Positions 1 to 10,217 of a stretch of 64,000 bases of DNA are shown piece by piece (position 1 is the first letter of the stretch; each line of letters opens with the position of its first letter). Source of the DNA: Pseudomonadota bacterium. Lineage in GTDB: Bacteria > Pseudomonadota > Gammaproteobacteria > Burkholderiales > Rhodocyclaceae. Both the position numbers and the translations under genes were made by a program. The notes beneath the pieces are model-generated. The model was not told where the DNA came from. It was given only the letters and a program-made list of their open reading frames with translations, and searched no databases. The stretch lies in contig JAFEDK010000008.1 in assembly GCA_018241665.1 (NCBI GenBank), positions 327,050 through 391,049 on the forward strand, read 5' to 3'.

Positions 1-391
1 CAAAGATCGTGTTGTTACCGACCATGCAGTCGTGGGCCACGTGCACGTAGGCCATGATCCAGTTGTCGTTGCCGACGCGGGTCAGGCCGCCGTCCTGCAC
101 GGTGCCGGTACTGAAGCTGCAGAACTCGCGAATCGTGTTGCGATCGCCGATCTCCAGCCGGGTCGGCTCGTTGGCGTACTTCTTGTCCTGCGGCTCGGAG
201 CCGATCGAACAGAACTGGAAGATCCGGTTGTCGCGACCGATGCGGGTGTGCCCCTCGATCACCACATGGGGGCCGATGCTGGTCCCCTCGCCGATCTCGA
301 CGTGCTCACCGATGATCGAATACGGCCCGACCTGCACACCTTCGGCGAGGCGCGCGCCCGGATGAACGATGGCTGTCGGATGGATCGTCAT
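1..391 (-). CDS. lpxA: UDP-N-acetylglucosamine acyltransferase LpxA, N-terminal part
   Basis: LpxA transfers an R-3-hydroxyacyl chain from ACP to UDP-GlcNAc, the first step of lipid A synthesis, in the cytoplasm. About 130 codons are visible; the rest lies beyond the left edge. The protein opens [19 protein letters not shown] and continues with hexapeptide repeats of a left-handed beta helix ([20 protein letters not shown]) and the family segment [14 protein letters not shown], which includes the region of the catalytic histidine. The ATG overlaps the fabZ stop by four bases (ATGA), so translation is probably coupled. It is the last visible gene of the rpsB-to-lpxA operon. Assignment is confident; only the 3' end is missing. 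Confidence 0.95.
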   Translation of the reverse strand, partial: MTIHPTAIVHPGARLAEGVQVGPYSIIGEHVEIGEGTSIGPHVVIEGHTRIGRDNRIFQFCSIGSEPQDKKYANEPTRLEIGDRNTIREFCSFSTGTVQDGGLTRVGNDNWIMAYVHVAHDCMVGNNTIF

Positions 392-831
392 CGCTTGATC
401 GCGCACATGAATTCGGCTTCGGTGGCCAGCTCGCCGGCCACCTTGGCAGTACCCTTGAACTTCCAGATGTTGCGCATCACGCGCACGATCTCGGCTTCCA
501 GCACCAGCTGGTCGCCCGGCACCACCGGACGCTTGAAGCGCACATTGTCCACCGATGCGAAATACACCATCGCATTCTCATCCGGCACCGTACCATCGGT
601 CTTGAAAGCCAGCACCGCGGCGGCCTGGGCCAGCGCCTCGATGATCAGCACGCCCGGCATCACCGGGCTGTGCGGAAAATGCCCCGGAAAGAAAGGCTCG
701 TTGACGGTCACGTTCTTCAGGCCGACAACACGCTTGCCCACTTCCAGCTCAGTGATGCGATCCACCAGCAGGAAGGGATAGCGGTGCGGGATGTAACGCT
801 TGATTTCGTTGATGTCGATGATTTCGCTCAT
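388..831 (-). CDS. fabZ: 3-hydroxyacyl-ACP dehydratase FabZ
   Basis: FabZ dehydrates 3-hydroxyacyl-ACP in the fatty-acid elongation cycle and competes with lipid A synthesis for hydroxyacyl-ACP. The 147-residue protein is normal length. It has [13 protein letters not shown] at residues 12-24 and the hot-dog active-site stretch [20 protein letters not shown], which contains the catalytic His and the helix that follows it. The start ATG overlaps the lpxD stop by four bases and the stop overlaps the lpxA start, so three consecutive genes are translationally linked. The lpxD-fabZ-lpxA order is the standard proteobacterial one. Confidence 0.97.
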   Translation of the reverse strand: MSEIIDINEIKRYIPHRYPFLLVDRITELEVGKRVVGLKNVTVNEPFFPGHFPHSPVMPGVLIIEALAQAAAVLAFKTDGTVPDENAMVYFASVDNVRFKRPVVPGDQLVLEAEIVRVMRNIWKFKGTAKVAGELATEAEFMCAIKR

Positions 832-1856
832 GATTTCTTTTCCATTTCGGCGAGCTTCTTTTCCAACTCGCGCACCCGCTCCGCCATCGCATCGAGGCGA
901 CGCAGGTGGGCAAAATTCCGAACCCAGTCCGCATGCGGCTGCAGCGGGATCATGGCCGTGTAGACGCCGGCCTTGTCGAGGGTCTTGGTTACGTTGGTGT
1001 CGGCGGAGATAACAACATCGTCAGCTACTTCCAGGTGTCCGGAGAAACCCGCCTTGCCACCGACCATCACCCGCTTGCCGACTCGCGTACTGCCCGCCAG
1101 GCCTGCCATTGCGGCCATGATGGTGTCGTCCCCCACATGGCAGTTATGGGCCACGTGGATAAGGTTGTCCAGCTTCACACCATTGCCAACGACTGTATCG
1201 TCCAGCGCGCCACGATCGATCGTGGTGTTCGCACCAATCTCCACGTCGTCACCCAGCACAACCCGGCCGATCTGCGGGATCTTGACCCAGTGCTTGTCGG
1301 CATCCCGCGCAAAGCCAAGGCCGTCGGCACCGATCACCGCACCGGAATGCAGGATGGCCCGCGCTCCGATCACGCAGTTGTCGTAGATCTTGACGCCGGG
1401 ATGCAGCAGGGAGCCCGCACCGATGTGCACGCCATCGGCAAGCAAGCAACCTGCGCCGATCACACAGTCTTCACCGATCACGCAGTTCTCGCCGATCACC
1501 GCATTGGGACCGACCGATACCGAGGGCGGGAGTACAGACGCAACGACCGCGCTGGCATGTACGCCAGCTGAAGCTTGCTTGGGCGGATTGAACAGTTGCG
1601 CGACGCGCGCAAAGTACAGATACGGGTCGGCCGTCAGAATACGCGGTCGTTCTGTAAGCCCAGCCGACTTCGGAGAAAGGATGAAGGCGGATGCGTTGCT
1701 TACTGCCAGCGACGCACCCAGCTTGGGGTTGGACAGGAAGGCCAATTCGCCTTCCTGAGCCGCTTCGATCGAGGCGATCTGACGAACGACGACGGCCGGA
1801 TCGCCGACGAGTTCGCCACCGAGCCGGCCGACCAGCTCGCCAAGGGAGAATTCCAT
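828..1856 (-). CDS. lpxD: UDP-3-O-acylglucosamine N-acyltransferase LpxD
   Basis: LpxD adds the second R-3-hydroxyacyl chain to UDP-3-O-acylglucosamine in lipid A synthesis. The 342-residue length is typical. An N-terminal uridine-binding domain (about 1-100, with LAFLSNPK) is followed by many hexapeptide repeats such as [18 protein letters not shown]. The conserved [13 protein letters not shown] segment carries the catalytic histidine, and the C-terminal helix ends in a coiled stretch ([18 protein letters not shown]). It starts 11 bases after skp ends and overlaps fabZ by four bases. Confidence 0.97.
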   Translation of the reverse strand: MEFSLGELVGRLGGELVGDPAVVVRQIASIEAAQEGELAFLSNPKLGASLAVSNASAFILSPKSAGLTERPRILTADPYLYFARVAQLFNPPKQASAGVHASAVVASVLPPSVSVGPNAVIGENCVIGEDCVIGAGCLLADGVHIGAGSLLHPGVKIYDNCVIGARAILHSGAVIGADGLGFARDADKHWVKIPQIGRVVLGDDVEIGANTTIDRGALDDTVVGNGVKLDNLIHVAHNCHVGDDTIMAAMAGLAGSTRVGKRVMVGGKAGFSGHLEVADDVVISADTNVTKTLDKAGVYTAMIPLQPHADWVRNFAHLRRLDAMAERVRELEKKLAEMEKKS

Positions 1857-1867
1857 TGGCGGCCTGC

Positions 1868-2371
1868 TTACTTGGCTTCGCTCAGCGCCTTGATCACCTT
1901 GTCGGTGATGTCGATGCGCGGGCTGGCGTACACCGCCTCCTGGAAGATGATGTCGTACTTTTCGGCTTCCGCGATCTGCTTGATCGTCTTGTTCGCCCGA
2001 TCCAGCACGCCGGCCAGTTCCTCGTTACGGCGCTGGTTCAGGTCTTCGCGGAACTCGCGCTGCTTGCGCTGGAAATCCCGGTTGAGCTCGTTGAATTCGC
2101 GTTCCTTGTTGCGACGATCGCCTTCAGCCATCGTCACGCCGTTCTTCTCGAGGCCTTCCTGCATGCCCTGGAGCTGCTTGGCCATGCGCTGCAGATCCTG
2201 ATCACGCTTTTCGAATTCCTTTTCCAGCTTCTGCTGCGCCTTCTTGGCCGGCGTCGCTTCCTTCATGACGCGATCGGAATTGACGAAACCGACCCTCACC
2301 TCGGCCGCAGCCGTCTGCGCGAAAGCAGCGAGCAAGACTGCCGCCAGTGCGGACAAACCAATACCTTTCAC
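1868..2371 (-). CDS. skp: Periplasmic OmpH/Skp chaperone
   Basis: Skp holds unfolded outer-membrane proteins in the periplasm on their way to BamA. The 167-residue precursor has a signal peptide (hydrophobic core about residues 5-20, AAA at about 22-24, mature start near EVRVGF). The body is highly charged and predicted coiled coil (for example [20 protein letters not shown]), as expected of the tentacle helices of the Skp trimer. The start codon is GTG, preceded by a good Shine-Dalgarno (GGAGG). It lies 33 bases downstream of bamA and upstream of lpxD, the usual location. Confidence 0.93.
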   Translation of the reverse strand: MKGIGLSALAAVLLAAFAQTAAAEVRVGFVNSDRVMKEATPAKKAQQKLEKEFEKRDQDLQRMAKQLQGMQEGLEKNGVTMAEGDRRNKEREFNELNRDFQRKQREFREDLNQRRNEELAGVLDRANKTIKQIAEAEKYDIIFQEAVYASPRIDITDKVIKALSEAK

Positions 2372-2404
2372 TCAAACCTCCATGTGCTTGCCACGCGGCG
2401 ACAA

Positions 2405-4696
2405 TCAGAACACCGTACCCAGCTGGAACTGGAATTTCTGCGTCTTGTCGCCTTCTTTTTTCTTTAGCGCGTTACCCAGGCTGAACTTCAGCGGCCCCAC
2501 CGGGGAGCTCCAGGAGAACGCCAGACCCGCACTGTAACGCAAATCCGAAGCCTGCACCTTTTCGTCGGCACCCCAGACGTTACCCACGTCGGCGAACAAG
2601 GACAGGCGCATCGACTTGTCCTTGCCGGAGCCCGGCATCGGGAAGTAATACTCGGCATTGCCGATCACGCGACGATTGCCACCCAGCGCACGGACGTAAC
2701 CGGACGAGTCGGTATAGTGCGGACCCAGCGTGCTCTGCTGATAACCGCGCACCGATCCGATGCCACCGGCGTAGAAGTTCTTGTAGAACGGCAATTCCTT
2801 GCCATCGTAACCGTGGGCGTAGCCGACATCGCCGTTGAGCATCAAGGCGTACCCGCCACCAAACGGAATCCAGTACTGATGCTGGTAGTTGGCGCGGATG
2901 TAACGCATGTCGAAGACCGGCGTCGCGATTTCCACCGAGGCACGTTGATATACGCCGGAGGTCGGATACACGAAGCTGTCACGCCGGTCGCGGGACCAAC
3001 CGATCGTTGCCAGCAGGCTCTTCGCCGTATCACCAAAAGTGTTCACGAAGCCCACGTAGGGCGACGGGCTGGAGTCGTAGACCTTGATCGAGGTCTGATC
3101 GACGGCCAGACCGAAGTTGATCCGGTCATCCTCGGCGATAGGGTAACCGAAGCGGATACCGGCACCGATGGACGAGCTCTTGTAGGTTGCCACCGACAGG
3201 GAAGTCGGATCCACGTTGCGCTGATAGAGATCCCAGCCGATGCTGACACCGTCGATCGTCCAGTAGGGGTTGGTGAAGGACAGCGCGATAGTCTTGTTGA
3301 TGCGGCCGGTATTCACCTGCAGCGTCATCGCGTTACCCGTACCAAACAGGTTCTGCTGGGAGATGGAGGCGGACAGGATGACCTTTTCCGAACTGGAGAA
3401 ACCAGCACCGAGCATCAGGTTGCCGGTCGCCCGCTCCTTGACGGTGAAGTTCGCGTCCACCTGGTCGGTCGAGCCCGGTACAGCCGGCGTCTCGATGGTC
3501 ACTTCATCGAAATAACCGAGACGGTCCAGGCGCACCTTGGAGCGGTTCAGTGCTTCTCCGTCGTACCAAGCACCTTCCATCTGGCGCATCTCACGGCGGA
3601 TCACCTCGTCGCGGGTCCGGGCATTGCCTGCAAAATTGATCTTGCGCACATAGACGCGCCGCCCCGGATCGACGAAAACAGTGAAGGCGACCGTACGCTT
3701 GGCCTTATCCACCTCGGGCGCCGCATTCACGTTGGCAAAGGCATAGCCGGCATTGCCGAGCCGGTCGGTGATCGCCTTGGTCGTCGCCGTTACATTGTCC
3801 CGCACAAAGGTGTCACCCGCCTTGAGCTTGACGAGCTTCTGCAGCTCCTCCTCCGGCACCACCATGTTCCCGGCCAGCTTGACGTCGGAAACGGTGTATT
3901 TCTCACCTTCGGTGATACTCAGGGTGATGTAGATGTCCTTCTTGTCCGGCGTGATCGACACCTGGGTCGAATCGACGGTGAAGTCCAGGTAGCCGCGGTT
4001 CAGGTAGTAGGAACGCAGGGTCTCGATGTCGGCGGACAGCTTCTGCTTGGAGTACTGGTCGCTCTTCGAATACCAGGTCATCCAGCCCGGCGTCGTAAGG
4101 GAGAACAGCTCCAGCAGCTCCTTCTCCTTGAACACCTGGTTGCCGATGACGCTGATCTGGCGGATCTTGGCGGCATCGCCTTCGACCACGTTGAAATTCA
4201 CGCCGACGCGGTTACGTTCAAGCGGCGTAACAGTGGTCGTGATCTGTACGCCGTACAAACCCTTGGAGAGGTATTGACGCTTGAGTTCCTGCTCCGCGCG
4301 CTCAAGCACCGCACGGTCAAAAATGCGCGATTCGGCAAGGCCGACTTCCTTGAGGCCCTTCTTCAGCGCGTCCTTGTCGAACTCCTTGATGCCGACGAAA
4401 TCGACCTGAGCGATGGCCGGACGTTCGTCGAGTACGACGACGATCACATCCTTGTCGACCTCGATACGGACATCCTTGAAGAAGCCCGTGGCGAACAGCG
4501 CCTTGATGGCCTGAGAGGCCTTTTCGTCGGAGAAGCGCTCGCCAACCTTGACGGGCAGGTAACTGAACACAGTTCCCGCCTCGGTCCGCTGGATCCCTTC
4601 AACACGAATATCTTTGACAACGAATGGCTCGAAGGCCAAGGCGGGCGATGCCACGAAAAGTGCGGCGATCAGCCCGGGAAGAAGCTTGGAATTCAT
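2405..4696 (-). CDS. bamA: Outer-membrane protein assembly factor BamA
   Basis: BamA is the central beta barrel of the BAM complex, which folds and inserts outer-membrane proteins. The 763-residue precursor has a signal peptide ending ASPALA before FEPF. About five POTRA domains follow (roughly residues 22-420), then an Omp85 barrel with the conserved GGIGSVRGYQ motif (VRGY, loop L6). The C-terminus is the aromatic outer-membrane signature QFQLGTVF, ending in Phe. It follows rseP with a 6-base gap and precedes skp, linking the chaperone to its receiving machine. Confidence 0.98.
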   Translation of the reverse strand: MNSKLLPGLIAALFVASPALAFEPFVVKDIRVEGIQRTEAGTVFSYLPVKVGERFSDEKASQAIKALFATGFFKDVRIEVDKDVIVVVLDERPAIAQVDFVGIKEFDKDALKKGLKEVGLAESRIFDRAVLERAEQELKRQYLSKGLYGVQITTTVTPLERNRVGVNFNVVEGDAAKIRQISVIGNQVFKEKELLELFSLTTPGWMTWYSKSDQYSKQKLSADIETLRSYYLNRGYLDFTVDSTQVSITPDKKDIYITLSITEGEKYTVSDVKLAGNMVVPEEELQKLVKLKAGDTFVRDNVTATTKAITDRLGNAGYAFANVNAAPEVDKAKRTVAFTVFVDPGRRVYVRKINFAGNARTRDEVIRREMRQMEGAWYDGEALNRSKVRLDRLGYFDEVTIETPAVPGSTDQVDANFTVKERATGNLMLGAGFSSSEKVILSASISQQNLFGTGNAMTLQVNTGRINKTIALSFTNPYWTIDGVSIGWDLYQRNVDPTSLSVATYKSSSIGAGIRFGYPIAEDDRINFGLAVDQTSIKVYDSSPSPYVGFVNTFGDTAKSLLATIGWSRDRRDSFVYPTSGVYQRASVEIATPVFDMRYIRANYQHQYWIPFGGGYALMLNGDVGYAHGYDGKELPFYKNFYAGGIGSVRGYQQSTLGPHYTDSSGYVRALGGNRRVIGNAEYYFPMPGSGKDKSMRLSLFADVGNVWGADEKVQASDLRYSAGLAFSWSSPVGPLKFSLGNALKKKEGDKTQKFQFQLGTVF

Positions 4697-4702
4697 CCGA
4701 TT

Positions 4703-6067
4703 TCAGCTAGCAACAAGGCGGTTGATGTCGTTGTAGAAGGCAAAAGCCATTAGCGCCGCCAGCAGAGCCATTCCAATCTGCTGACCGATTTCCATAACCC
4801 GCTCGGAAACCGGGCCGCCCTTGATGATCTCGATCACATAATACAACAAGTGCCCACCATCGAGCACCGGGACGGGCAGCAGGTTCAGGACCCCGAGGCT
4901 GATACTGATCAGGGCCAGGAACTTGACATACTGGGCCCAACCCATCTTCGCCGACTGCCCCGCAAAATCGGCAATCGTCACCGGTCCGCTAAGGTTTTTG
5001 ACGGAAACTTCGCCGACGATCATGCGCCCCAGCACCGACAGGCTCAACGCTGCCGTATCCCAGGTCTGCTCCACGCCCTTGACCAGCGCATCGACAAAAT
5101 CGTACTGGACGGTGGTGAACATCAGATCCCGGCGGATATCCGCATCAGCCACCGCGACACCAATCCTTCCGATCGTCCGGCCCTTCTCCTCGACAGGCGT
5201 CGGCACCACCCGGAACACCAGCGAAACATCGTTCCGCAGCACCTCGACCTCGAGTTCCAGGCCGGGCGCATCCCGCACGGTCTCGACGAGATCCGCCCAC
5301 CCCGCGATCTGCTTTTCCCCGATGCGCAGCACCCGGTCACCGCCTTTCAGGCCAGCCCGCTCGGCGGCGCCACCACTACTCAACGCTCCCAGCACCGCCG
5401 GCACATTAGGGCGATAAAGACGGAGACCGAGTTGGGCACTGATGTCCTGCTCCCCCTGATCGACATGGACGCCTGCCAGATCAAGGGAACGGAATGCGAT
5501 CTCATCCCTGGGATTGATTGTCTCCACCGTGACGGCGCGCCGCTCGAAGGCGTGTTGCAGCAACTGCCAGCGAAACTCCTGCCAGGTCGCCACAGGATGC
5601 CCGTCCACCGAGCGCACCAGCTCGCCATCGGTGAAACCGGAACGCTCCGCGGCACTGGCGGCAACGGGCACACCGAGCCGCGCCCGCAACTCCTCGACGC
5701 CACCGGAATACAGCCCCCAGTACAAGGCAATCGCCAGCACGAAGTTAGCCAACGGGCCAGCCGCGACGATAGCGATACGGCGCCAAACCGTCTGCCGGTT
5801 GAAGGCCCGGTGAATTTCCTCCTCGGGGACAGGCGCCTCGCGCTCGTCCAGCATCTTCACATAGCCACCGAGCGGAAAAGCCGACAACGCCCACTCGGTA
5901 CCGTCCCCTCCGCTGCGCCAGACCAGCAGCGGCTTGCCGAATCCAAGGGAGAAACGCAGCACCTTGACACCACACAGGCGGGCAACGATGTAGTGCCCGA
6001 ACTCATGCACTACGATCAGGATGCCCAGCGCCAGTGCGAAGGGAATGAGGTAATCCAGCAGACTCAT
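4703..6067 (-). CDS. rseP: Site-2 zinc metalloprotease RseP
   Basis: RseP cleaves anti-sigma factor RseA within the inner membrane to release sigma E, and removes remnant signal peptides. The 454-residue protein has the zinc motif HEFGH at residues 21-25 in the first membrane segment. Two PDZ domains lie in the periplasmic middle, and the second metal-binding motif (LPVPVLDGGHLLYY) lies in a late membrane helix. The length matches the family. It is placed directly upstream of bamA (6-base gap) and downstream of dxr, so the envelope-stress protease is co-transcribed with the machine it monitors. Confidence 0.97.
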   Translation of the reverse strand: MSLLDYLIPFALALGILIVVHEFGHYIVARLCGVKVLRFSLGFGKPLLVWRSGGDGTEWALSAFPLGGYVKMLDEREAPVPEEEIHRAFNRQTVWRRIAIVAAGPLANFVLAIALYWGLYSGGVEELRARLGVPVAASAAERSGFTDGELVRSVDGHPVATWQEFRWQLLQHAFERRAVTVETINPRDEIAFRSLDLAGVHVDQGEQDISAQLGLRLYRPNVPAVLGALSSGGAAERAGLKGGDRVLRIGEKQIAGWADLVETVRDAPGLELEVEVLRNDVSLVFRVVPTPVEEKGRTIGRIGVAVADADIRRDLMFTTVQYDFVDALVKGVEQTWDTAALSLSVLGRMIVGEVSVKNLSGPVTIADFAGQSAKMGWAQYVKFLALISISLGVLNLLPVPVLDGGHLLYYVIEIIKGGPVSERVMEIGQQIGMALLAALMAFAFYNDINRLVAS

Positions 6068-6073
6068 GGCTGA

Positions 6074-7267
6074 TCAGCGCGACGCTCGCTCAACAAGACC
6101 TGCGGCGCATTCCCGGGCACGACGGTCCGCATCCAGAACGACGTCCAGGGAGTCTGCCTCCCTGGGCTCAACTGCGTCGAGGGTCGCCGAAATGATGTCG
6201 GAAATACGATCGAAGCCCAGCCGGCCATCCAAGAAACTCGCGACCGCGACCTCATTGGCGGCATTCAACACGGCCGGGGCGATACCTCCTTCGCGGAGAA
6301 CCCGGTAGGCATGCCCCAGGCAGGGGAAACGCCCGAAATCCGGCCTCTGGAAATCCAGGCGTCCGATCTCGAACAGATCCAGCGGCTTGACGCCCGAATC
6401 GATCCGCTCAGGATAGGCCATCGCATGGGCAATCGGCGTACGCATGTCCGGATTGCCCAGCTGGGCCAGCACCGAGCCATCTGCATAGGCGACCAGCGAG
6501 TGGATCACGCTCTGGGGGTGGATCACGACCTCGATCCGTTCAGCCGACGCGCCAAACAGCCAGTAGGCTTCGATGACCTCCAGGCCCTTGTTCATCATCG
6601 TCGCGGAATCGACCGAGATTTTCCGCCCCATGACCCAGTTCGGATGGGCACAAGCCATCTCCGGGGTTACCGCAGCCAGCTCGTCGATGGGTTTGTTCAG
6701 GAAGGGGCCACCGGAAGCCGTAAGCAGGATACGGGTCACGCCACTGCCATCCAGGCCGCGCTCGAACCCTGCCGGCAAGCCCTGAAAGATCGCGTTGTGC
6801 TCACTGTCGATGGGCAGCAGGCTTGCGCCCCCCGCAACAACCTCCTGCATGAAGAGCGCCCCGGACATTACCAGGGCCTCCTTGTTGGCCAGCAGGATTC
6901 GCTTCCCGCTGCGCGCAGCGGCAAGCGCAGGCGGCAGGCCGGCCGCACCGACAATGGCCGCCATGACCATATCGACCTCGGGCGCGGACGCAACGTCCAC
7001 AAGCGCCTGGCCGCCCGACAGGACTTCGGTGCAGCACCCTGCCCGCTCCAGCATGGCCTGCAGCCGCGCCGCATCGTCGGCGCTCGCCACTACCGCATAG
7101 GCCGGACGGTGCTCGAGGCACTGGGCGAACAGCTTGTCCACCTGCCGATGGGCCGTCAGCGCAAAGACCGCATAACGATCGGCATGCCGTGCGACCACAT
7201 CCAGCGTGCTGACGCCAATGGAGCCCGTCGCCCCCAACACCGTAATGAGCTTTTTCCCTTGAATCAT
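6074..7267 (-). CDS. dxr: 1-deoxy-D-xylulose 5-phosphate reductoisomerase
   Basis: Dxr (IspC) converts DXP to 2-C-methyl-D-erythritol 4-phosphate with NADPH, the committed step of the MEP isoprenoid pathway. The NADP-binding motif LGATGSIG is close to the N-terminus. The catalytic-site stretch [12 protein letters not shown] and the flexible-loop segment with SASGGPF and [15 protein letters not shown] are present. I chose the ATG at 7267 (protein opens [10 protein letters not shown]), two bases beyond the cdsA stop. An upstream in-frame ATG at 7285 would add MDGTII and overlap cdsA; neither start has a strong Shine-Dalgarno. Product feeds uppS two genes upstream. Confidence 0.95.
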   Translation of the reverse strand: MIQGKKLITVLGATGSIGVSTLDVVARHADRYAVFALTAHRQVDKLFAQCLEHRPAYAVVASADDAARLQAMLERAGCCTEVLSGGQALVDVASAPEVDMVMAAIVGAAGLPPALAAARSGKRILLANKEALVMSGALFMQEVVAGGASLLPIDSEHNAIFQGLPAGFERGLDGSGVTRILLTASGGPFLNKPIDELAAVTPEMACAHPNWVMGRKISVDSATMMNKGLEVIEAYWLFGASAERIEVVIHPQSVIHSLVAYADGSVLAQLGNPDMRTPIAHAMAYPERIDSGVKPLDLFEIGRLDFQRPDFGRFPCLGHAYRVLREGGIAPAVLNAANEVAVASFLDGRLGFDRISDIISATLDAVEPREADSLDVVLDADRRARECAAGLVERASR

Positions 7268-7269
7268 GA

Positions 7270-8091
7270 TTATCGTGCCATCCACAGGGCAATCAGCGCC
7301 ACGACCGGCAGCGTGGACGTCAGGCTGTCGATCCGATCGAGAACACCGCCGTGCCCAGGCAGCAAGGTCCCACTGTCCTTCACACCAGCCTGGCGCTTGA
7401 CGAGGGATTCGAACAGGTCACCGATGATGCTGAGCCCGGTAAAGCCCAGCAGCAGCAAGGCCACGGGCAACAGAGCCAACCCCTTGAACGATCCCCAATA
7501 GGAAATGCAGGAGAGTCCGTATAGCGTGACGGCAAGCATCGCACCACAAGCCCCCTCCCAGCTCTTTCCTGGGCTGATCGACGGTGCCAGCTTGCGACGG
7601 CCAAAAGCCCGCCCCACGAAATACGCTGCGATATCCGCGAGCCACACCGCCCCCATGACGCCAAGGAGTAGCCACGGACTCAGCAAACGGAGATGCGCAA
7701 TGGCCAGACTGGGGGGCAGAAGAAGCACCGAGCCGATCAACGGCGCCGCCGCACTCTCGGACAAGCGCCATTTGGCCCGCAGCCAGAACGGCACGCACAG
7801 CAACCAGAAGATGGCGCTGACGGCATAGACCGGCTCCAAAGCGAACGGAGCGACCATGGCATCCTTGTGGAGCCCGGCCACAAGCCCCATTGCGAGGCAC
7901 AGCCCGCCCAGCAGCAGCGCGTACAAACGCCGCATCGCAGGCGAAAACCCGAGCATCGAAGCCCACTCGGTCGCCGCGAGCGCACAGATCAGGGAGGAAA
8001 AAACAAGCCAGCCGATGGCTGGCAGCAGAAAGAGAGCCGACAGCAGGCCTGCAAGCAGGACCAGCGCGGTAATGACCCGCGCTTTAAGCAT
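7270..8091 (-). CDS. cdsA: Phosphatidate cytidylyltransferase CdsA
   Basis: CdsA makes CDP-diacylglycerol from CTP and phosphatidate in the inner membrane, the precursor of all phospholipids. The 273-residue protein opens [13 protein letters not shown] and has about seven hydrophobic membrane segments. The CdsA signature near the C-terminus reads [20 protein letters not shown] followed by GVLDRIDS. I chose the ATG at 8091, whose first eight bases overlap the end of uppS. The frame extends 33 codons upstream, but that stretch lies inside uppS and has no family similarity. Confidence 0.95.
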   Translation of the reverse strand: MLKARVITALVLLAGLLSALFLLPAIGWLVFSSLICALAATEWASMLGFSPAMRRLYALLLGGLCLAMGLVAGLHKDAMVAPFALEPVYAVSAIFWLLCVPFWLRAKWRLSESAAAPLIGSVLLLPPSLAIAHLRLLSPWLLLGVMGAVWLADIAAYFVGRAFGRRKLAPSISPGKSWEGACGAMLAVTLYGLSCISYWGSFKGLALLPVALLLLGFTGLSIIGDLFESLVKRQAGVKDSGTLLPGHGGVLDRIDSLTSTLPVVALIALWMAR

Positions 8092-8872
8092 GACCAGAGG
8101 CGGAGGAGTCCGACTCGCCGGACACAAGCTGCTCGCTGGTACGCCCAAAACGGCGCTCACGCTGCTGGTAAGACAGGATTGCCTCGTCAAGCGCGGCCTC
8201 TCCGAATTCAGGCCAGAGCTTGTCGGTGAAATAGAGTTCGGAGTATGCCAGCTGCCAGAGCATGAAGTTGCTGATGCGCTGCTCGCCTCCAGTGCGAATG
8301 AACAGATCCGGCTCTGGACAGAAGCTCAGTGCCAGATGCGGAGCCAGGTCTTCCTCGGCGAACCCGTTCGTCACACCGGGCGAGGCCGCCAGCATCTTTT
8401 CGACAGCCTGCATCACATCCCAGCGCCCGCCGTAGTTTGCGCAGATCGTCAAGTGCATGCCGGTATTGCCGGCCGTCAGCGCCTCCGACTCCCGGATCAG
8501 ATCGATCAAAGCCTGGTCGAAGCGCGCCAGATCGCCAACGACATGCAAACGCATGTTGTTCCGGTGAATACGCTCGATCTCCAGCCTGAGCGATTTCACG
8601 AACAACTGCATCAGGAAGGAAACTTCGTCCTTAGGACGACGCCAGTTCTCGGAACTGAACGCAAAAACGGTGAGGTATTCCACGCCCCGATCCAGGCAGG
8701 TGCGGATCACCTCCCGAAGCGCATCGACGCCTTTGGCGTGGCCGGCGACCCGTGGCATCAGGCGCTTGCGCGCCCAACGCCCGTTACCGTCCATGATGAT
8801 GGCGATATGCCGCGGAATCTTCGCAGCCTCGGGTACGCCCCGTGTGGAGCTGAGAAAGGGCAATCGCACCAT
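8084..8872 (-). CDS. uppS: Undecaprenyl diphosphate synthase
   Basis: UppS adds eight isoprene units to farnesyl diphosphate to make the C55 lipid carrier for peptidoglycan and O-antigen. The 262-residue protein has the cis-prenyltransferase motifs HIAIIMDGNGRWARKR (catalytic Asp in MDGN), FAFSSENWRRP and the C-terminal RTGGEQRISNF and WPEF stretches. Length is normal. The stop overlaps the start of cdsA, and the gene follows frr after 44 bases. Confidence 0.97.
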   Translation of the reverse strand: MVRLPFLSSTRGVPEAAKIPRHIAIIMDGNGRWARKRLMPRVAGHAKGVDALREVIRTCLDRGVEYLTVFAFSSENWRRPKDEVSFLMQLFVKSLRLEIERIHRNNMRLHVVGDLARFDQALIDLIRESEALTAGNTGMHLTICANYGGRWDVMQAVEKMLAASPGVTNGFAEEDLAPHLALSFCPEPDLFIRTGGEQRISNFMLWQLAYSELYFTDKLWPEFGEAALDEAILSYQQRERRFGRTSEQLVSGESDSSASGHA

Positions 8873-8916
8873 GATCTGTCCGTCTGAAGGAGAGCGGAAA
8901 AATCCGACCTCGAGGG

Positions 8917-9474
8917 TCAGATCTGCATCAGTTCTTGTTCTTTCTGGGCAAGCAGCTTGTCGATCTCGACAATCGCCTTGTCGGTCAGTTTCTGAACATC
9001 GTCCTGGGCACGACGCTCGTCGTCCTCGGAAATGGTCTTCGCCTTGACTGCATCCTTCAACGAGGCGTTGGCATCACGACGCAGATTGCGCACCGCGACC
9101 TTGGCACCTTCGCCTTCGTGCTTGATGACCTTGATAAGTTCCTTGCGACGCTCTTCGGTCAGCGGCGGCATCGGCACGCGGATGACCTCGCCCTGGGACG
9201 CCGGGTTGAGACCGAGGTCGGAGTCGCGAATCGCCTTCTCCACCTTGGCAACCATCGGCTTTTCCCACGGCTGCACACCGATCGTACGCGCATCGATCAG
9301 CGTGACATTGGCAACCTGATTGACGGGCACAGGATTGCCATAATATTCGACCATCACATGATCCAGGATACCCACGTGGGCCCGGCCGGTCCGCACCTTG
9401 GCGAGATCCTGCTTGAGCGCCTCGATGGACTTCTGCATCTTGAGCTCGGTAGTTTTCTTCAGCTCCGGAACCAT
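8917..9474 (-). CDS. frr: Ribosome recycling factor
   Basis: RRF splits post-termination ribosomes together with EF-G. From the ATG at 9474 the protein is exactly 185 residues, the usual RRF length, opening [20 protein letters not shown]. Domain I helices, the conserved [13 protein letters not shown] and the basic helix [19 protein letters not shown] are all seen. The frame is open 15 codons further upstream, but that part runs into the pyrH end and lacks family similarity. A purine-rich stretch (GAGGAAG) precedes the chosen ATG. Confidence 0.97.
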   Translation of the reverse strand: MVPELKKTTELKMQKSIEALKQDLAKVRTGRAHVGILDHVMVEYYGNPVPVNQVANVTLIDARTIGVQPWEKPMVAKVEKAIRDSDLGLNPASQGEVIRVPMPPLTEERRKELIKVIKHEGEGAKVAVRNLRRDANASLKDAVKAKTISEDDERRAQDDVQKLTDKAIVEIDKLLAQKEQELMQI

Positions 9475-9484
9475 CACATCTTCC

Positions 9485-10201
9485 TCAGCAATAAACCAGC
9501 GTACCTTCGTCTTCACCAAGCACGACGCGCTTCAGCGCACCGCTCTTGAAGAGAGAGAAGACATTGATCGGCAAGCGCTGGTCACGGCACAGCGCGAACG
9601 CCGTTGCATCCATCACCGCGAGATTACGCGCAATCGCTTCGTCGAACGAAATCTTGTGGAAGCGGGTCGCGGAAGGATCCTTCTTGGGATCTGCCGTATA
9701 GATTCCATCAACCTTGGTGGCCTTGAGGACGATATCCGCGCCGATCTCGGAGCCACGCAGCGCGGCAGCCGTGTCGGTGGTAAAGAACGGATTACCTGTA
9801 CCAGCACCAAAGATGACCACCCGCCCCTCTTCGAGGTAGCGGATCGCTTTTCCGCGGATGTACGGCTCGACCACCTGGTCGATACGCAGCGCGGATTGAA
9901 CCCGGGCATTGACCCCCGCGGCGCGGAAAGCGTCACCGAGGGCCATTGCGTTCATGACGGTGGCCAGCATCCCCATGTAGTCGGCGGTCGCGCGATCCAT
10001 ACCGGTCGCAGCGCCCGCCATCCCACGGAAGATGTTCCCGCCGCCAATCACGATTCCGACCTCGACACCAATGCGCGTGACTTCCACGACATCGCTGACT
10101 ATCCGGGTCACCACTTCCTGGTTGATGCCGTAAGCATCATCACCCATCAGGGCTTCACCGGAAAGCTTGAGGAGAATGCGTTTGTAAGCGGGCTGGCTCA
10201 T
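9485..10201 (-). CDS. pyrH: UMP kinase
   Basis: PyrH phosphorylates UMP to UDP in pyrimidine nucleotide synthesis. From the ATG at 10201 it is 238 residues, opening [20 protein letters not shown]. The amino-acid-kinase motifs [18 protein letters not shown] and [18 protein letters not shown] are present. The frame continues 43 codons upstream inside tsf, which is rejected. AAAGGTGACGAG provides the ribosome-binding region. The rpsB-tsf-pyrH-frr order is conserved across proteobacteria. Confidence 0.97.
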   Translation of the reverse strand: MSQPAYKRILLKLSGEALMGDDAYGINQEVVTRIVSDVVEVTRIGVEVGIVIGGGNIFRGMAGAATGMDRATADYMGMLATVMNAMALGDAFRAAGVNARVQSALRIDQVVEPYIRGKAIRYLEEGRVVIFGAGTGNPFFTTDTAAALRGSEIGADIVLKATKVDGIYTADPKKDPSATRFHKISFDEAIARNLAVMDATAFALCRDQRLPINVFSLFKSGALKRVVLGEDEGTLVYC

Positions 10202-10217
10202 CGTCTCGTCACCTTTC

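Noticed and set aside
2717-4753. 678-codon frame opposite bamA
   Set aside because: bamA has a signal peptide, POTRA domains and C-terminal barrel signature; the antisense frame shows nothing but composition bias.
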